Assembly: GCA_027886175.1 (NCBI GenBank)
Contig: JAJNNQ010000045.1
Location: 124,001-188,000, forward strand
Origin: Phylloscopus collybita
Lineage: Eukaryota; Chordata; Aves; Passeriformes; Phylloscopidae
Reading direction: 5' to 3'
DNA length: 64,000 bases
In this document: one piece after another, positions 1-12,125 of the stretch
How positions within the stretch are numbered: position 1 is the stretch's first letter
How the letters are laid out: each line of letters starts with the position of its first letter
Notes under the pieces: model-generated
Seen by the model: only the letters and a program-made list of their open reading frames with translations
Told to the model about the DNA's origin: nothing
The model's database searches: none
Position numbers and translations under genes: made by a program

Positions 1-1128
1 AACACAACTCAGCTGTCCTTGGAGGCTCCTGGGGATGGAGGTGGCAGCAAAAGGCTGGGGAAAGCACCAGCAGAGGGATATCCAACAAAAGTTGTGCAGG
101 TCTTCTTTCCTTCCTTATCCCAAGGGACAGAGAAAGCACAAGCTCAAATGGACACCCCAAAGCAAATCAGGGGCTCTCTACATAAAAGATGGAATGAGTG
201 GTCGTAGATCACAACTCCTCCACCTACCTTGCAAGCACTGATTTCCCTTCATGTGATTTTTCATCTAGACCATCAAGTTTATGCTGCTTTACTCAGATCC
301 TCCCTAGTTTTATAGACCTCTGTGATAGTGCTCTCATTCAGCTCTTTTCCATGTAAGGGTTCTGGCTGGTTTACTTTCTCCTTGAAAGCAAAGCTGATTC
401 ATAACATTGAACTTTAACATTCCACCTTTGCTGTGGTAGAAAATTTCATGAGAGACTGAAGCTGGCTTGGAGATGAGAAAGAACAGCAGAAATTGTCTGA
501 CAAATTGTATGTGTGCCCCATGAAAGCTTCTCAGATAATTTCTTGTCCTTAATAATGACAAAGGCTAAACTTACATACTTCCATAAATAAGAATATGAAA
601 ACATTTTCCATTGAGATAACTTCAACACATCCCCTTCTTATTTCCACCTTAATAAAAAAGCATTTTTTTGCCAACTCTCATTAGCTTAAAATGTTTAAAT
701 GAAACAGTAATTTCAGCTGAATGCTAAAATTCTATGCATATTTCTTGCCTGAGCCGGCACAATAAAAAACTTTTCCTTAAAAGTGTACTGTGTTAAATGA
801 ATTGACCTAATCCCATGAGAAGATTCAGCTTCAACAACTATTTCAAAAGCAAAAAAATTGCTTTGTCACAAAAATCAGATTAAGCCAGTATCTAACCATC
901 TTCTGTCTCTGAGGAGAGCTGGGAACAAGTGGGGCTGCACTGCAGGACTCATGCCATGCCCCACAGTAGGCACCTTGGTCTGGGGCTCACATGATTCCGG
1001 CTCCATTTTTGCAGGAATCACCACCAGCAAAGATGGGTCTAAGAACCAAGTCCAAAATGAATATTCTGATCCAGCTCCACTAGGGAGCAATACAGAATGA
1101 AAGGCTCTGCACTGGCTCAGGTTCAGGA

Positions 1129-1262
1129 GAAAAAAAAAGAAACCCCCCCCCCCCAAAAAAAAAACCTACCCCCCCCCCCAAAACAACAACAACAAAAAAA
1201 ACCACACGAAAACCCCCCACAAACAAACAAACAAACCCCAACAAACAAAAAAAGCAAAAAGG
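1129..1262. repeat. A/C-rich low-complexity tract
   Basis: About 130 bp made almost entirely of A and C: long C runs separated by A runs, then AAC and AAAC repeats. The minus strand therefore carries two long G runs and could form G-rich secondary structure. It shifts all reading frames into K/P/N/Q strings, which explains the odd frames that cross it. Likely a slippage-prone simple repeat. Confidence 0.9.
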
Positions 1263-1537
1263 AAGAACTGCATGCCTGGCAGAAAGGTCCAAAACCACCC
1301 ACCCATCTGCCCCTCCTCTCTGCCAGCTAAACACAGCTGCCAGAGAGAGACCTGGTGCTGCTCAGTGCAGAGCTGCAGCACACACATTGCCTACAAACCA
1401 CATCTGGGATGGTTATGGACAAAACAGTGCCCCTTCTGGGGGCTGGAGGGCCCCCTTGCCCCATTCCAGATAGTGGGACTTGCACTGTGTCCTCAGCAGT
1501 GGGAAAAAGTCATCGCAATTGTGCACTAGGAAAAGTG

Positions 1538-1561
1538 AAAAAAAAAAAAAAATTTTTTTTT
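1538..1561. repeat. A15/T9 homopolymer junction
   Basis: Fifteen A are followed directly by nine T, giving a self-complementary AT block. No flanking element was recognised. Run lengths may be unreliable because of sequencing or assembly slippage. Confidence 0.85.
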
Positions 1562-4500
1562 CCATTACCCCCAGCCTCTACAATCTTCAGATGGTTTTAT
1601 TTTACCATCCTACCACGGGCAGTACCCAATAAAAGATTAACAGCTGCTCCAAAGCAGAGTTTGCCTTTGCAAAGGGACCCTGTTAGCAATGCCACATGTC
1701 ATTCCTTCATGGAGCAGCTCCACACGTGTTTTTGGAGACAGATTACTCACTTGGCTGGCTAAAAACAAACTGCATTTTTTTTTCTCATCTGGGTTCCCAT
1801 CCATAATAGGGAAAAGCTTACCTCTTGCCTTAAAAAAGTGTTTAACAAAACCCAAAACTACAGATTTTGTTCACTTTTGTTTTTTCCATTTGGAGAAGCA
1901 CGAAGTTAAGAAAAATGGTAATGCAGCCCTCCCCTCTGCAAACAAGCTCTGCTTCAGTTTTGGACTTCTTTTGCTTCTAAAGCCACTTGAATCGAATACC
2001 AGGGAGCAGCCAGGGACTGGAGTTTTCCAGGGTCAAGCAATCATCCAGAGCAAAATATTGGCTCCCACAGTAGTGAGGCCTCTGGTATTACTTATGAAGT
2101 GACAATTTTTGGATTAAAATGGCAATTTCATTTCTTTCATCTCTCCAATTTCTTTGTATCAATATCCTTTTGTCCTAGAACCTACTTACCTGCTTCATTT
2201 TAAAATAGACGTAGATATTGGCCCTCCTTTACAGAAGATTTATGAGCTCTGTAGGTCTGCTTTTACAAATATTAATATTATATAAGATGATGGGCTTATT
2301 CAACTGCCACAGGCAAGGGAAAGACTCAGTCAGCAAGTTTTCTTCCTGATGATTTCTTTTTAAGGGTCTAGGCTGGCATTTACATGAAGACAAACTAGTT
2401 CAGGATAGTAAGGAGAGGATAAACAGGATAAACAGCAAAACAGAAATCAGGATAAGCAGGAAAATTATACTCAAGCCAGTTCCACTATTCTGCCTGCTCT
2501 TGTAGTACTAAAATGACCATTTATCTAAAGCTTAGGCCCAAACAATCAGGATGCTTTTTCTCTTGGAGAAAAGCAGCCTTAATCCTGTAGAGGCTGTAAC
2601 ATTCCCTTTGCTCAGGGATGGAAATTGTTATCCTCCATGTACCCAGCCTGTTGCCAAGCTAAGAGAAGAGCAGAGCTTTACCACAGCCCCTGGCTCCTTG
2701 GCAGATGCGTGGACTGGACCCTGACCTTTGCACCACTATCCCAGACTGTCTCCATACCCATCCCATCAAAGCTGAATGAAGAAACAGGGGTTAAATTGAG
2801 GACTCTACAAGCAGCGTCCCCAGCTGAGGGTGTTGGTGGTGATATCCATGGGCTCTTCTCCCTGGTCCATGTCATGGCCACCAATATTTCTCCAGGCACC
2901 TCCTTGCAGCCAGTGACTCGCACACCTCCAGAGACAATCTGAATGTGCGACATGCACTACGAGGATCCTAGGATGTCCCAATTTCCAAATCTTTGGGGCA
3001 GTCCAAGGCTTGAGCAGAAGCAAGTTGAAAAGATCCCTTCTATTAATAGCCTTTGAAAAGATTTACCAAACTGCACCTTTTCTCATTAATCAAGTGATAA
3101 GTTGGTTTTATTCATTTAAAAAGGGTGCTGTTGTGGCTGGGAGGTTAAACCCTTACCCTGATCTGAAACTGGCCCTTGGCTTTCTGGCAGGGGCACCCTG
3201 GTCCCTACCCACCGTGCCCCATGCCCTGGGCTGCAGCAGGAGCACAAACCACCCCACCACTCTTCTCCATGGCTCATCTCCTGCCTTCCATGCTGGACAA
3301 CCACACAGAAACAGGCTTTGTTTTGCTGGAGTCGCCCAGGGCCAAGAGGATTTTGGAAGCTCCCTTTCCTGCTGGAAGTCCCATTATACCCCGCAGCCAT
3401 GCTTCACACACGCAAGGGAAGAAAATCCAAACATACTATTAAACAAAATTAATGACCCAGATTAGTAAAATAAAGCTACAACTCAAACATCTGGAACTAA
3501 TTGCCAAATTACACTTTGCTTTATCTCCGCAGCTACCATTAAATAGGGTGGAAGCTTTTAAAATAATAGTAACAATAAAAAAAATCCCCAACACCACAAG
3601 CTAAATTAAAGGAAATTGCTTTGAGCTGTTGAAGGTTTTATTCCAAGTTATCGAAGGTTTACAGTATTACAATTTTTGCAGTCATTTTCCTGAGATCAAA
3701 AGACCCCAGGAACAACACCCGTTAATTAGAGCAACACATATGGTGCTGTAATACTCAGAGGAGCATGTTCCTGCAATGGAACGGCCTCCAGGCCTCACAG
3801 AGCCAGCATTTCCCTTCCAAAGGTTGCCATGCACCTCTCTAATGAGCTATCGCACGCACGCAATCAGCTGATTAATTCATTAGGAGAAGAAAACTGCAGT
3901 TTGGATTACAACCAGGATTTTGGCTGATGCCACTGCTGAACTGTGGGACCAGTTTCATTAGCTGCCGTCAGAGGAGTTGCTTGAATCCAAACAGCCTTTT
4001 AATTTGAGCAAATGTTGTGCACAGAATCCAGGGCGGAAGTTAATGCAGCTGCTGATGACTTCCTCTCCCTAACCCTTGCTTTAAATGTTCCATTGGTGGA
4101 ACAGCCAGCAACTGGATGCTAACTTGGCTGCCTGTGGGTCCTGTCAGACATGGTCAGGTCTAGAATGTAACACAATACTCATTTGAACAGCTCTGCTCAC
4201 GTCTCCACTCTCCTGGGAGCTGGGGAGAGGACATCCTTTGCAAGGTGGGCACAGAAGAGGGCTGTGGTGATTTGGAGACAAGCTTCATCCACCACCCAAG
4301 AGATGTTACACAAGGTGTAAGCATCTCTTTGGTTGGATGGATACCCAGAGCCTTCCCAGAAACACAAATTCAGTCAAGAGATGTTGCAGAAGCAAAAGGA
4401 AATTCTCTGCAGACCACAGAAATAGCCTTATCAACCCCTTTGAACTGAAGATCAAAGAACCAATTCCCACCCATAGAAGGCAGCAGAGCAGTGCAGCACA

Positions 4501-4714
4501 GCACAATGTTTACTACACATGGCTTAGATTTCTTTTCAGAGTGCCAAAGAGTGACAAAACATATAAACAAGATACAGTTTATTCTGCATTTTCAACAAAA
4601 GTGTGTATTTATTTTTCTCTGTGGAGATTTAATACACCAGGGCTTTAGGGAGTCCTTCCATCACTGGATGTTTTCCAGCACATCCTAAAACTTTCCACTT
4701 GAAGTCAATGAACA

Positions 4715-4786
4715 ATGCAAAAAACAAATAAGAAAAGAAAAAGAAAAAAAAAAAAAGAAAAAAAAACCACCAAAAAACCCCAAACT
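4715..4786. repeat. A-rich tract grading into A/C
   Basis: A-rich low-complexity DNA with scattered G, ending in short ACC and AACCCC groups. It could be the eroded tail of an old retroposed sequence on the plus strand, but no body of such an element is recognisable upstream. Confidence 0.8.
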
Positions 4787-7700
4787 GTAACTGAAATTTC
4801 ACATGAACATCAAAAAGCAGTTTCAACAGTAACAGTTTTCTGTTTCTACATCAGTCCTAGTTTTGCACTATGCTGCCCGTCACAGTGAAGCACCCTTTGT
4901 CAACATTGAGTTATCTAGGAAGGAAAAGAAGAAATGCCTAGTGTATAATGGTCTCTTGAACTCTGACTGTAAGTTAGGTAAACGACCAAATTAGCATCCT
5001 TTTATCTCGCTACACAAACAGCTCTAAACACTGTAACTCACGGCTGGGTTTATGAAAGTAGCCCCGCTACACTGTGCGGGTGCAGTTGGAGGCTGCTTGT
5101 GGCACGCACAGGAGGCTGTCACCTGGCAGTGCCATGTCTCAGTGATGGATGCCTGTGGTCAGATCCACTGCTGAACAGGAACCTTAGGACTTCGGCTCTC
5201 CCTGAGTACCCTCAGCACCACTTACTACAAAGGAAAATGCCAGAACTTGCGCAGAAAATAAAACCACAATGAATTCTAGTCCTCTGGTGGCCATGGAAGC
5301 CAGTAACATCACTGGAGGGGAGCTAAACAACCCCTGCGCTCTATTCCATTGAGAAGCACAGTAAGTAACAACCATTGCAATATATGACTCATAAATACTG
5401 GCATTAGTTTGGATGTGTTTTTAAACCCACTTTAGAGCATGTGTGCTGCTGGTACCAAGGCTATGCCTGGCTTTGCATCCTTCAGTGTGGTAGCTGTTGG
5501 ATTAATTCAAAGGCTTGCTCCAGCTCCATTTACACAGGATGAGCCATGAGTATGGTATTGATTGACAAATCCAGGTAGGATGGACAGTGGCTAAGCAGAG
5601 TAGAGGAAAACTCAACTCCAGTGTTAAGAGACAGAGCAACAGGAATGTACAAGACCTGTTAGTCACCACACTTGAAGCTGCTGCAGATGATGATCTGTGA
5701 TGTTCGCAGCTCACACGAAACCCCAGGCCAGGCAGTTCTGGATGCTGGCTCCTTCTCTGCTGGAGACCAGCAGCCAGCATGTGCCCAGACCTGGGAAATC
5801 CTTTCCCCCGGCATCCCCCCTTCTCTACCAGCATTGCTCACTGTTGCGCTCTGAGCAGGTATGAGCAGGATCAAATCTAATCTGCTGTTACAGGGCTAAA
5901 TTAAATGTTACCAGATCCAGTTCTGACAGCATTTGTAAGCCCAGAATTTCTCCTCATGTGCTCGGCTGCAATCCACACGCAGCCAGGAATGAGGTTTCTC
6001 TGCCTGACAGGGCACAATAAATCACAGTGAGTGATTGCCTCATCCATGAAATCACATCCTCTCTGTATGACAAAAAGCAAAAGCCAAGACTTGGTAAATT
6101 CGGGATTTTCTGGGCACAGGATGGGACTACCCGTGTTTTCCTGGAGAATTTTGTACAAGGGTCATCAGAGTCCAAAGCTGCCTGGGGGCTGCTGTGCACA
6201 GAGCCAGCTGGACAGTGTTCCTCAGGAAACATCTGCTGGAGATGGACTGAGGGAACAGAACATGCCTTGGACCTTCCCCTCCCCGTGCTCCTCCACCCTG
6301 TCCCATCTATACAGCAGGGAGGGCAGCTGCTGGGGCCCATATCCAAGGGAATTCCAGCATCAGGAGGCTCCCTACGCCCTCTCAATCACTGGACTGAGGA
6401 CCCCTGCCCTGTACACAGTGGGAAGGCTCTATCAGCACACAGATGTTTGGACTTTTACTTAAAATCTCCAAGCCTCCCAAGTATCTGACACAGGGCTACT
6501 GACATCACCCAAAAAGACTGTACAGAGAACTTCTAAACACTCCTATCTTCCTGCTGGATTGAGACCAAGATGAGCAAGAGAATGATGAATTATTTTTAAA
6601 AATGTACAAATTGTGCTTTACCAAAATGAGAATACACATGGAGTTTCTCCTAAGGGGTGACACAAGAGGTTCTGATTTTGCTTAATGTGTTTAATGAGCC
6701 TGCCCATCTCACCAGACCTGAACAGCACATGGCTCATGGTATGCAGGGAAAGTGTCACACAGAGAGCACAATGCAGTTAATCTATACTCTCTCCCAGTCT
6801 CACAGAGATGAGCTCCTACTCCTTCGGTTTCAGTCATTAAACAAAGCACATCTGGCAGTAAACTGAATACAAATCAAAACAAATCCTTGCTAACTCCATT
6901 TACCGGATCCTTTGTTAGGACAGTGTCTTCTCCAGGACAGACTCCAGACTTGTCTCCCTGCAGTATGACCAGGAACACCAGAGTTTGTCTTGGCCTGTTC
7001 ATGTCCTTGTTCAGAGCTCTCAGTCTCCATCCCAGCCTTTAGAGCTGAATCTCCAGCATAGCTTAACTGAATTCCCATTTACAGCAGCCAACAACATTTT
7101 TCCTCGATGAATCAGCTCAGCTGTGCATCTTTCTTTCCCTCACTAGTTTGTAGATCAGTGCCTTCCTTTCTTCCCCTCAGAGCATCACACTTCTCTTCAG
7201 CCAGCTAAGATAACCTCAGGATACAGGCTGCCTGTTTAAATTTGCTTGCAGCATGGCTCAATATCCCTTTCAAGAGATTGCAGAAATTCTCCAGTCCCCT
7301 GCAAACTGTGAATTCAAACACTGTTATCACCAAGCTCGGTGCTAGGGCTGGTCCAAGGACTGGTAACAGCAGGTACTGTCTCTGTGTTTACCTCAGGCTT
7401 TTAGATCAGGACTTAGCTGCATTTTCCCATTTAGTTTTTAACAGTGAAAATATTGTGATGTTAAGAAATCCATAAATCAGAAGCTGTGCTGGGGTGTGAA
7501 ACAAAACATACATTTGGGAGAGAATTAAGCTCTACTTATGTCTCCTGTCCTCAAATCTATGTGACTATAGGACAACACACTTTGTGGCTGGCTTTGTTGC
7601 GTTCCCCAGTCTCTCTGAAGCAGTGGTATTACAATGAGCTTTTCTTGTTGACAAGTTCTTTCTATTAGCTGTACAAGTGTCTCAATTATTGATGCTGTGG

Positions 7701-8936
7701 GCAACTGGTGAACAGAACAAAAAGCAGCCTTCTGGCTTCACATGCAAAGCTATTAAACCAGAGGAAGCAATAATATCACAATTCTCAGGTGACCAGCTCT
7801 CAGGTGAAAGTACCAGGAACTCTGCAGAAGTACCTCAGGAGCACCCTACTGGCTGCATGAGCTGGAAGAAACTACTCACGGATAGAAACAAGAGCCCTGC
7901 ATCACCACAGTGTGTTGTACAATTTTCAAAACAAACAAAAAAATCTTTAATTATTAAAACTAACTGAAATTAATCATTTAACCCATTATGACCAGTCCTG
8001 AGCATTTTCCTGTGGCTACCAGATGATTCTGCTTTCAGTGAGAACCGGTGTTGATCATAACCTGGGACCAAAGCAGCTTTGCAGAAAACTACCATAACAG
8101 AGCAGAGACCAAACAAATCCTCAGATTACATTCCTCCCCAGAGGGATTCAAATTATACAGTGCCTGACTTTGGCAAATGAGCTGAAACATACAATACAGC
8201 ACTTGCTTTTAGTAGCACTTCCCTCGCCCCAAATGCTAATTTAAGGAATAATAAATCTGCCCATCTGTAAACAGTGTTATTTCATTAGGTATTAAAAGTC
8301 ATGCTGAACTATGCAGCACCAGTCATGTATATATCAGACCACCATAGCTGGGAAAATTGCAACAGCTATTCTGCACGAGAGCTGGAGCCAAGGACACAGG
8401 TACCAGCCCCTCTCTCCTCACCAAGGACCTGGGAATCCCTCCAGTCGTGTAAGTCTCTGTTCTGGCAGCCAGGTAAAAGGATGCCATCTGACTGCCCCAG
8501 CACTGCTGGTCTTCCAAACCCATTCCTGGCTTTTGTATCATAACCCCTACAGCACAAACAGTAAAGGAAGAGGAATGTTTCTATTTTGCTGAATCTTTGC
8601 TATGAGTACACTGCCCCTCTGTAAGGGCCGTGTGTTGGTGGTGATGGCAGGATGCAGCAGATGGCTGTAGTTACAGCCAGCCACTATGTACTTGTGAGAT
8701 GTATGCAAAAATCCAAAACCTCGTCCCTTCCCAAGACCCATTCCAGCAGGAACAATTCTAGACTATCTTTTGATACCAATCAAACCCATTAAATGGAGAG
8801 AACTCACATTCCTACATAAGCAGAATATAAAATGCAGAGAAACTCCTGGAAGAATGCATCCTGCACAGCAGAGCAGAAATCCATCTGGTAAATTGGATAT
8901 ACTTAAATCATGCCAGGTTTGTTTTGCCCCTTATTT

Positions 8937-8979
8937 AAAAACAAACAAACAAACAAACACCCCAAAAAACCCCACCCCA
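8937..8979. repeat. (AAAC)n / CCCCAAAA simple repeat
   Basis: An A/C-only tract with about four AAAC units followed by alternating A and C runs. It is very similar in style to the tract at 54097-54147, which suggests the same kind of sequence has arisen or been inserted more than once. Confidence 0.9.
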
Positions 8980-9300
8980 TATATTTACTTCTACAGCTTC
9001 ATGACACAAGGTCTGTCAACACATTTGATTGAAAATGTCAAAGTGGCCATCTGTATCACATCACAAGCAGACTCCTTCTCCTTGCAACACCAGGAACAGC
9101 TCTTCATCAGGAGCAGAGACATGCCCTGGCATGTTGAATGGGCTACTGCTCTATTTGGCTATATTTATCAAGTACCAGTTAACTGTATGGGAGCCAACTG
9201 TCCAGACCTGCTGCCTCCTGCCCTAAATACCACAAGAACAATCTCATCTCCTACTAAACCTTGTTCATAAATGCAATCAGCATCACCCTGCTGCTGCTAT

Positions 9301-9645
9301 TGTATTAGGAACAGCAATAGTAATGACACAAGACTCTCCAGCTTGTTAGCAAAATGAGAGCGAGCTTTACTCTTCAAAACCCTTTTTTATAGGCAGTTCT
9401 GAGAGAATAAAGTTTCAGTCAGCAAACCAACACATCACCATCACTGGACAGTTAGGAACAATACCCCGCGACCGTTTCTTGCAAGTAAAGAACAGGGACA
9501 CAAACAACACCTGCAAAGGTTGTTTTACTTTCTCCAAGGACTGTTCCCAGGCCAGTGTGAGAAAGTTATGCGACTTAGTTTCACACAGTCACTGCACCTG
9601 ATCTCTCACATTCAGCATCCACACCCTGCCACTACAGAGCCTATA
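9301..9645 (-). mobile_element. Probable LTR fragment, minus strand
   Basis: Read on the minus strand, this stretch has a TATA-box-like TATAAAAAAGGG (9391-9380), followed about 10 bp later by an AGTAAAGC signal and a CTCGCTCTC-type segment. This is the promoter, poly(A) and R/U5 order seen in avian endogenous retrovirus LTRs. The 3' end is placed at the TG/CA terminus at 9301. The 5' end near 9645 is a guess, and no matching target-site duplication was found. No internal retroviral coding sequence is attached, so if real it is a solo or eroded LTR. Confidence 0.4.
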
Positions 9646-11683
9646 GGCACTTCCAGTTCAACTACACAAACTGCCCACAATTTGCTGACATACCTCTTTC
9701 CAAAGCTGGGAAAGACACAGGAGTGAGGACCCATGTGTGGCCATGGCTGCAGCACCCTGGGGCTTAAGGACTTGGAATGGTGATACTACAACAGAAAGAC
9801 CAGCAAAATCTGCCAGAAAGGTTGAAGACAACATAATGTACATGTCCTTGGAGGCACCAAGGCAAAGCACCGGGTTCTGCTGACTGCATGGTGTAGGGTT
9901 TTGCCTTGACCACCAGCAACCTCGTTCAGAAATGCAGGTAATTAGTTTCTTCCCCCTAACGAGCAGGGAATCTTGTCCTTCTTCCTGTTGCTTGCAAAAG
10001 GAAGGATGTACCTGTGCTCAAATGGCAGCTGGCAGAGGAGAGCCATAACAATATCAGTAAGTGTTACTCCCCTCTTTACTGCAGGAATGAGACAATTTGA
10101 TATTTCCAGGCACCTGCCACTTTCTACAGCTCCAGCCCTGCCTTTTAGAAGATGTTTTGGGGTACATCCAGCAAGGGTACCACAGAGAGCTTTCAAACAG
10201 CTTTAAGCAGGCTAGATAATGAGACCTGTCTAGCTGTGATAATCAATGAGTTTTGTTTTGTTCAGTGTTTGTTATTTCAGGGTTTTTTTCCTACATGCCA
10301 CAGCCACTGGTATAGATATTATCCTTTCTTTTCTTCCATAGCAAAGGCACAGGCATCTTAGTTTGAGCAGATGTGCCGGTGCTGTGGTGCAATTAACCCA
10401 CTCTGGCAGACAGCTGTCCCTGAGAAAGGCGACAACAGCAGCCACCAAGGTAGGACACAACCCCCTCCTCAAAGGAGGGGGCAGGAAGGAGTGAGCCAGA
10501 CTTTCAAAGCTTAACTAGGACAAGTTCAGTGATCAAGCCATTAAACCAAGTTAAACTTGTTCTTGGTAAAATAACCAATGAAATCAAGACACATACCCCT
10601 AAGTTAAAGCAAATTTAGGTTTTCACATTGATTGCCCATCACATATTTGCCATTGCTAATCTAGCATCACCAAAATGAACATTCCTCTAGCAACAGGATA
10701 AACAACATGCCTCAATGAGCAGTAGTATCACAGGCTCTGAGACTGCCTGCCCCACAAGGTACATAGATCCTGTCCTTCCTCCAGGGAGATCTCACCCTAT
10801 CACAGAAACGACAAAAAGCAAACAGGAAGAGGTGGGCTGGAGTCACACTGTGGGGAGCATATTTCCCTTACCTTCTGGTCAGATGTCCCAGCCACCAAAC
10901 CTCAACACCTTTCAGCACTCATTCACAGCAGCACTTCATGTTACGCATTATTATCTGTCCTTTTTCCTGGTTAAAGCTGCAGGTTCAAACAAAACAGATG
11001 TTTAAGGGCTTTTTTTAAAATCTGGCTTAAAAAAAAAAGTTTAGCATTATTTTTCATCTCTTGGACAGCATCTGCAACTGACAGACCATTGCTGGGGCAG
11101 TGGCAAAGCAGTGATGCTGTCATCTGGCTCCTCACCACCACTCACAAGACCATGATGGTGAACAAATCCCATGTGCTTCCTTTTCTGTATTTATGCCATC
11201 ATTTATAGGGCAAACTTGTACTACTTGGGAAAAGCACTGTGTTTGTCTCTTGTCCTGTAAATTTTCCACAAGAAACCAGCTTTCTGTGAATGGAAACACA
11301 GGCAAGTGCCTGTGTTTAATGAGATTATGTCAGCTGGCTGTATGAAAAGAGTGAGGAGTTTGCAAGAGCCTTTCTCTCCTTTATTTGCTTAAAAGCCTTT
11401 GGCCATCATTCCCCTCTCCTTTCTGCTTTGTAAACAAGTCCTCAGCATGGCTTGCTGACCATGGCCTGACACAGTGGATAGCTTGAGACAGAGAAACTGA
11501 GGCATGCAGGGCACCCCAAGGACCCCCAAATAAAAACATTTGTGCTACTAATGAAATAAAACTCAAGAGTGGGAAAGTCAATTGGATTTTGCTATTGAGG
11601 GCTGTGTTGACCAATTCACAGGGGGACAAAGACCAGACTAGTTCAACGAGGGGAACAAAGCCAGCAGAAACCTTCCGGAAGTG
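9646..11683. other. Non-coding stretch, nothing recognised
   Basis: Unique-looking non-coding DNA between the LTR fragment and the first solo LTR. No gene, RNA or repeat family could be supported apart from short T and A runs near 10270 and 11020. Confidence 0.55.
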
Positions 11684-11689
11684 CCCGAG

Positions 11690-12125
11690 TGTGGAAGTAG
11701 AAACGGACACTGCACTCAAAGTGCTCCATTAAAAACATCAGAAGGCTCCAAGCATCAGCACCTTGTTATTCAAAACTCTCCCATACCTTTTCTCTGTAGC
11801 CTCCCAAGGGCAGCTCCACACAACAGCTCTGGCTCTTTCTTCTCCAGTTCTGGCTCAGCCCTCCTGGTCCCTAGCACAGACACCTAACCCTGTCTGTCCT
11901 ACATACAGCATCTCACCCCCTCAGTCCCTGGCACAACCTCCTGTCCGTCCCTCCCTCCTCACAGCACTGCCAGCAGACTCCAACTGACTCCCTGCCAGCT
12001 CACTCACTCTTTATCACACCCATAGCTGTGAGGGCAAGGCTGTTCCCACTCTTGGATAATTAACACAGCTGCAACTCATCAAGGGCAAGACTGCCCTCAG
12101 CAGCATCTCCGTCTGTCTCCCCACA
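11690..12125 (-). mobile_element. Solo LTR, ERVK-like family, copy 1
   Basis: A 436-bp element bounded by TG and CA, with short inverted ends (TGTGG and CCACA) and a 6-bp target-site duplication that differs at one base (CCCGAG at 11684-11689, CCTGAG at 12126-12131). It matches 52620-53055 at 435 of 436 positions; the difference is C at 11726 against T at 52656. Six-bp duplications are typical of class II, beta- or alpharetrovirus-like elements. Minus orientation is preferred because an AATAAC, near the AATAAA signal, then lies about 360 bp into the element, before a U5-like end. No internal retroviral sequence adjoins it, so this is a solo LTR left by recombination between the two ends of a provirus. 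Open frames inside it are not genes. Confidence 0.88.

Larger units (their letters stand above)
1..9300. other. Non-coding stretch, no gene recognised
   Basis: No open frame here resembles a known protein; frames stay below about 170 codons and have the low-complexity, S/P/L-rich look of chance translation. The stretch holds several A- or A/C-rich tracts, listed separately, and otherwise unique AT-moderate DNA. If the minus-strand exon near 34.4 kb is real, this may be intron or 3' flank of that gene. Around 3850-3910 there is a short run with homeodomain-type TAAT cores and a CAGCTG E-box, but conservation cannot be judged from one sequence. Confidence 0.6.

Noticed and set aside
1129..1262. 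CRISPR-like or satellite array in the A/C tract
   Set aside because: There are no regular unit lengths or spacers; it is simple low-complexity sequence.
11763..11987. Identical 74-codon open frame found in both solo LTRs
   Set aside because: The repetition is explained by the LTR copies; the frame is low-complexity and on the strand opposite to the likely LTR sense.
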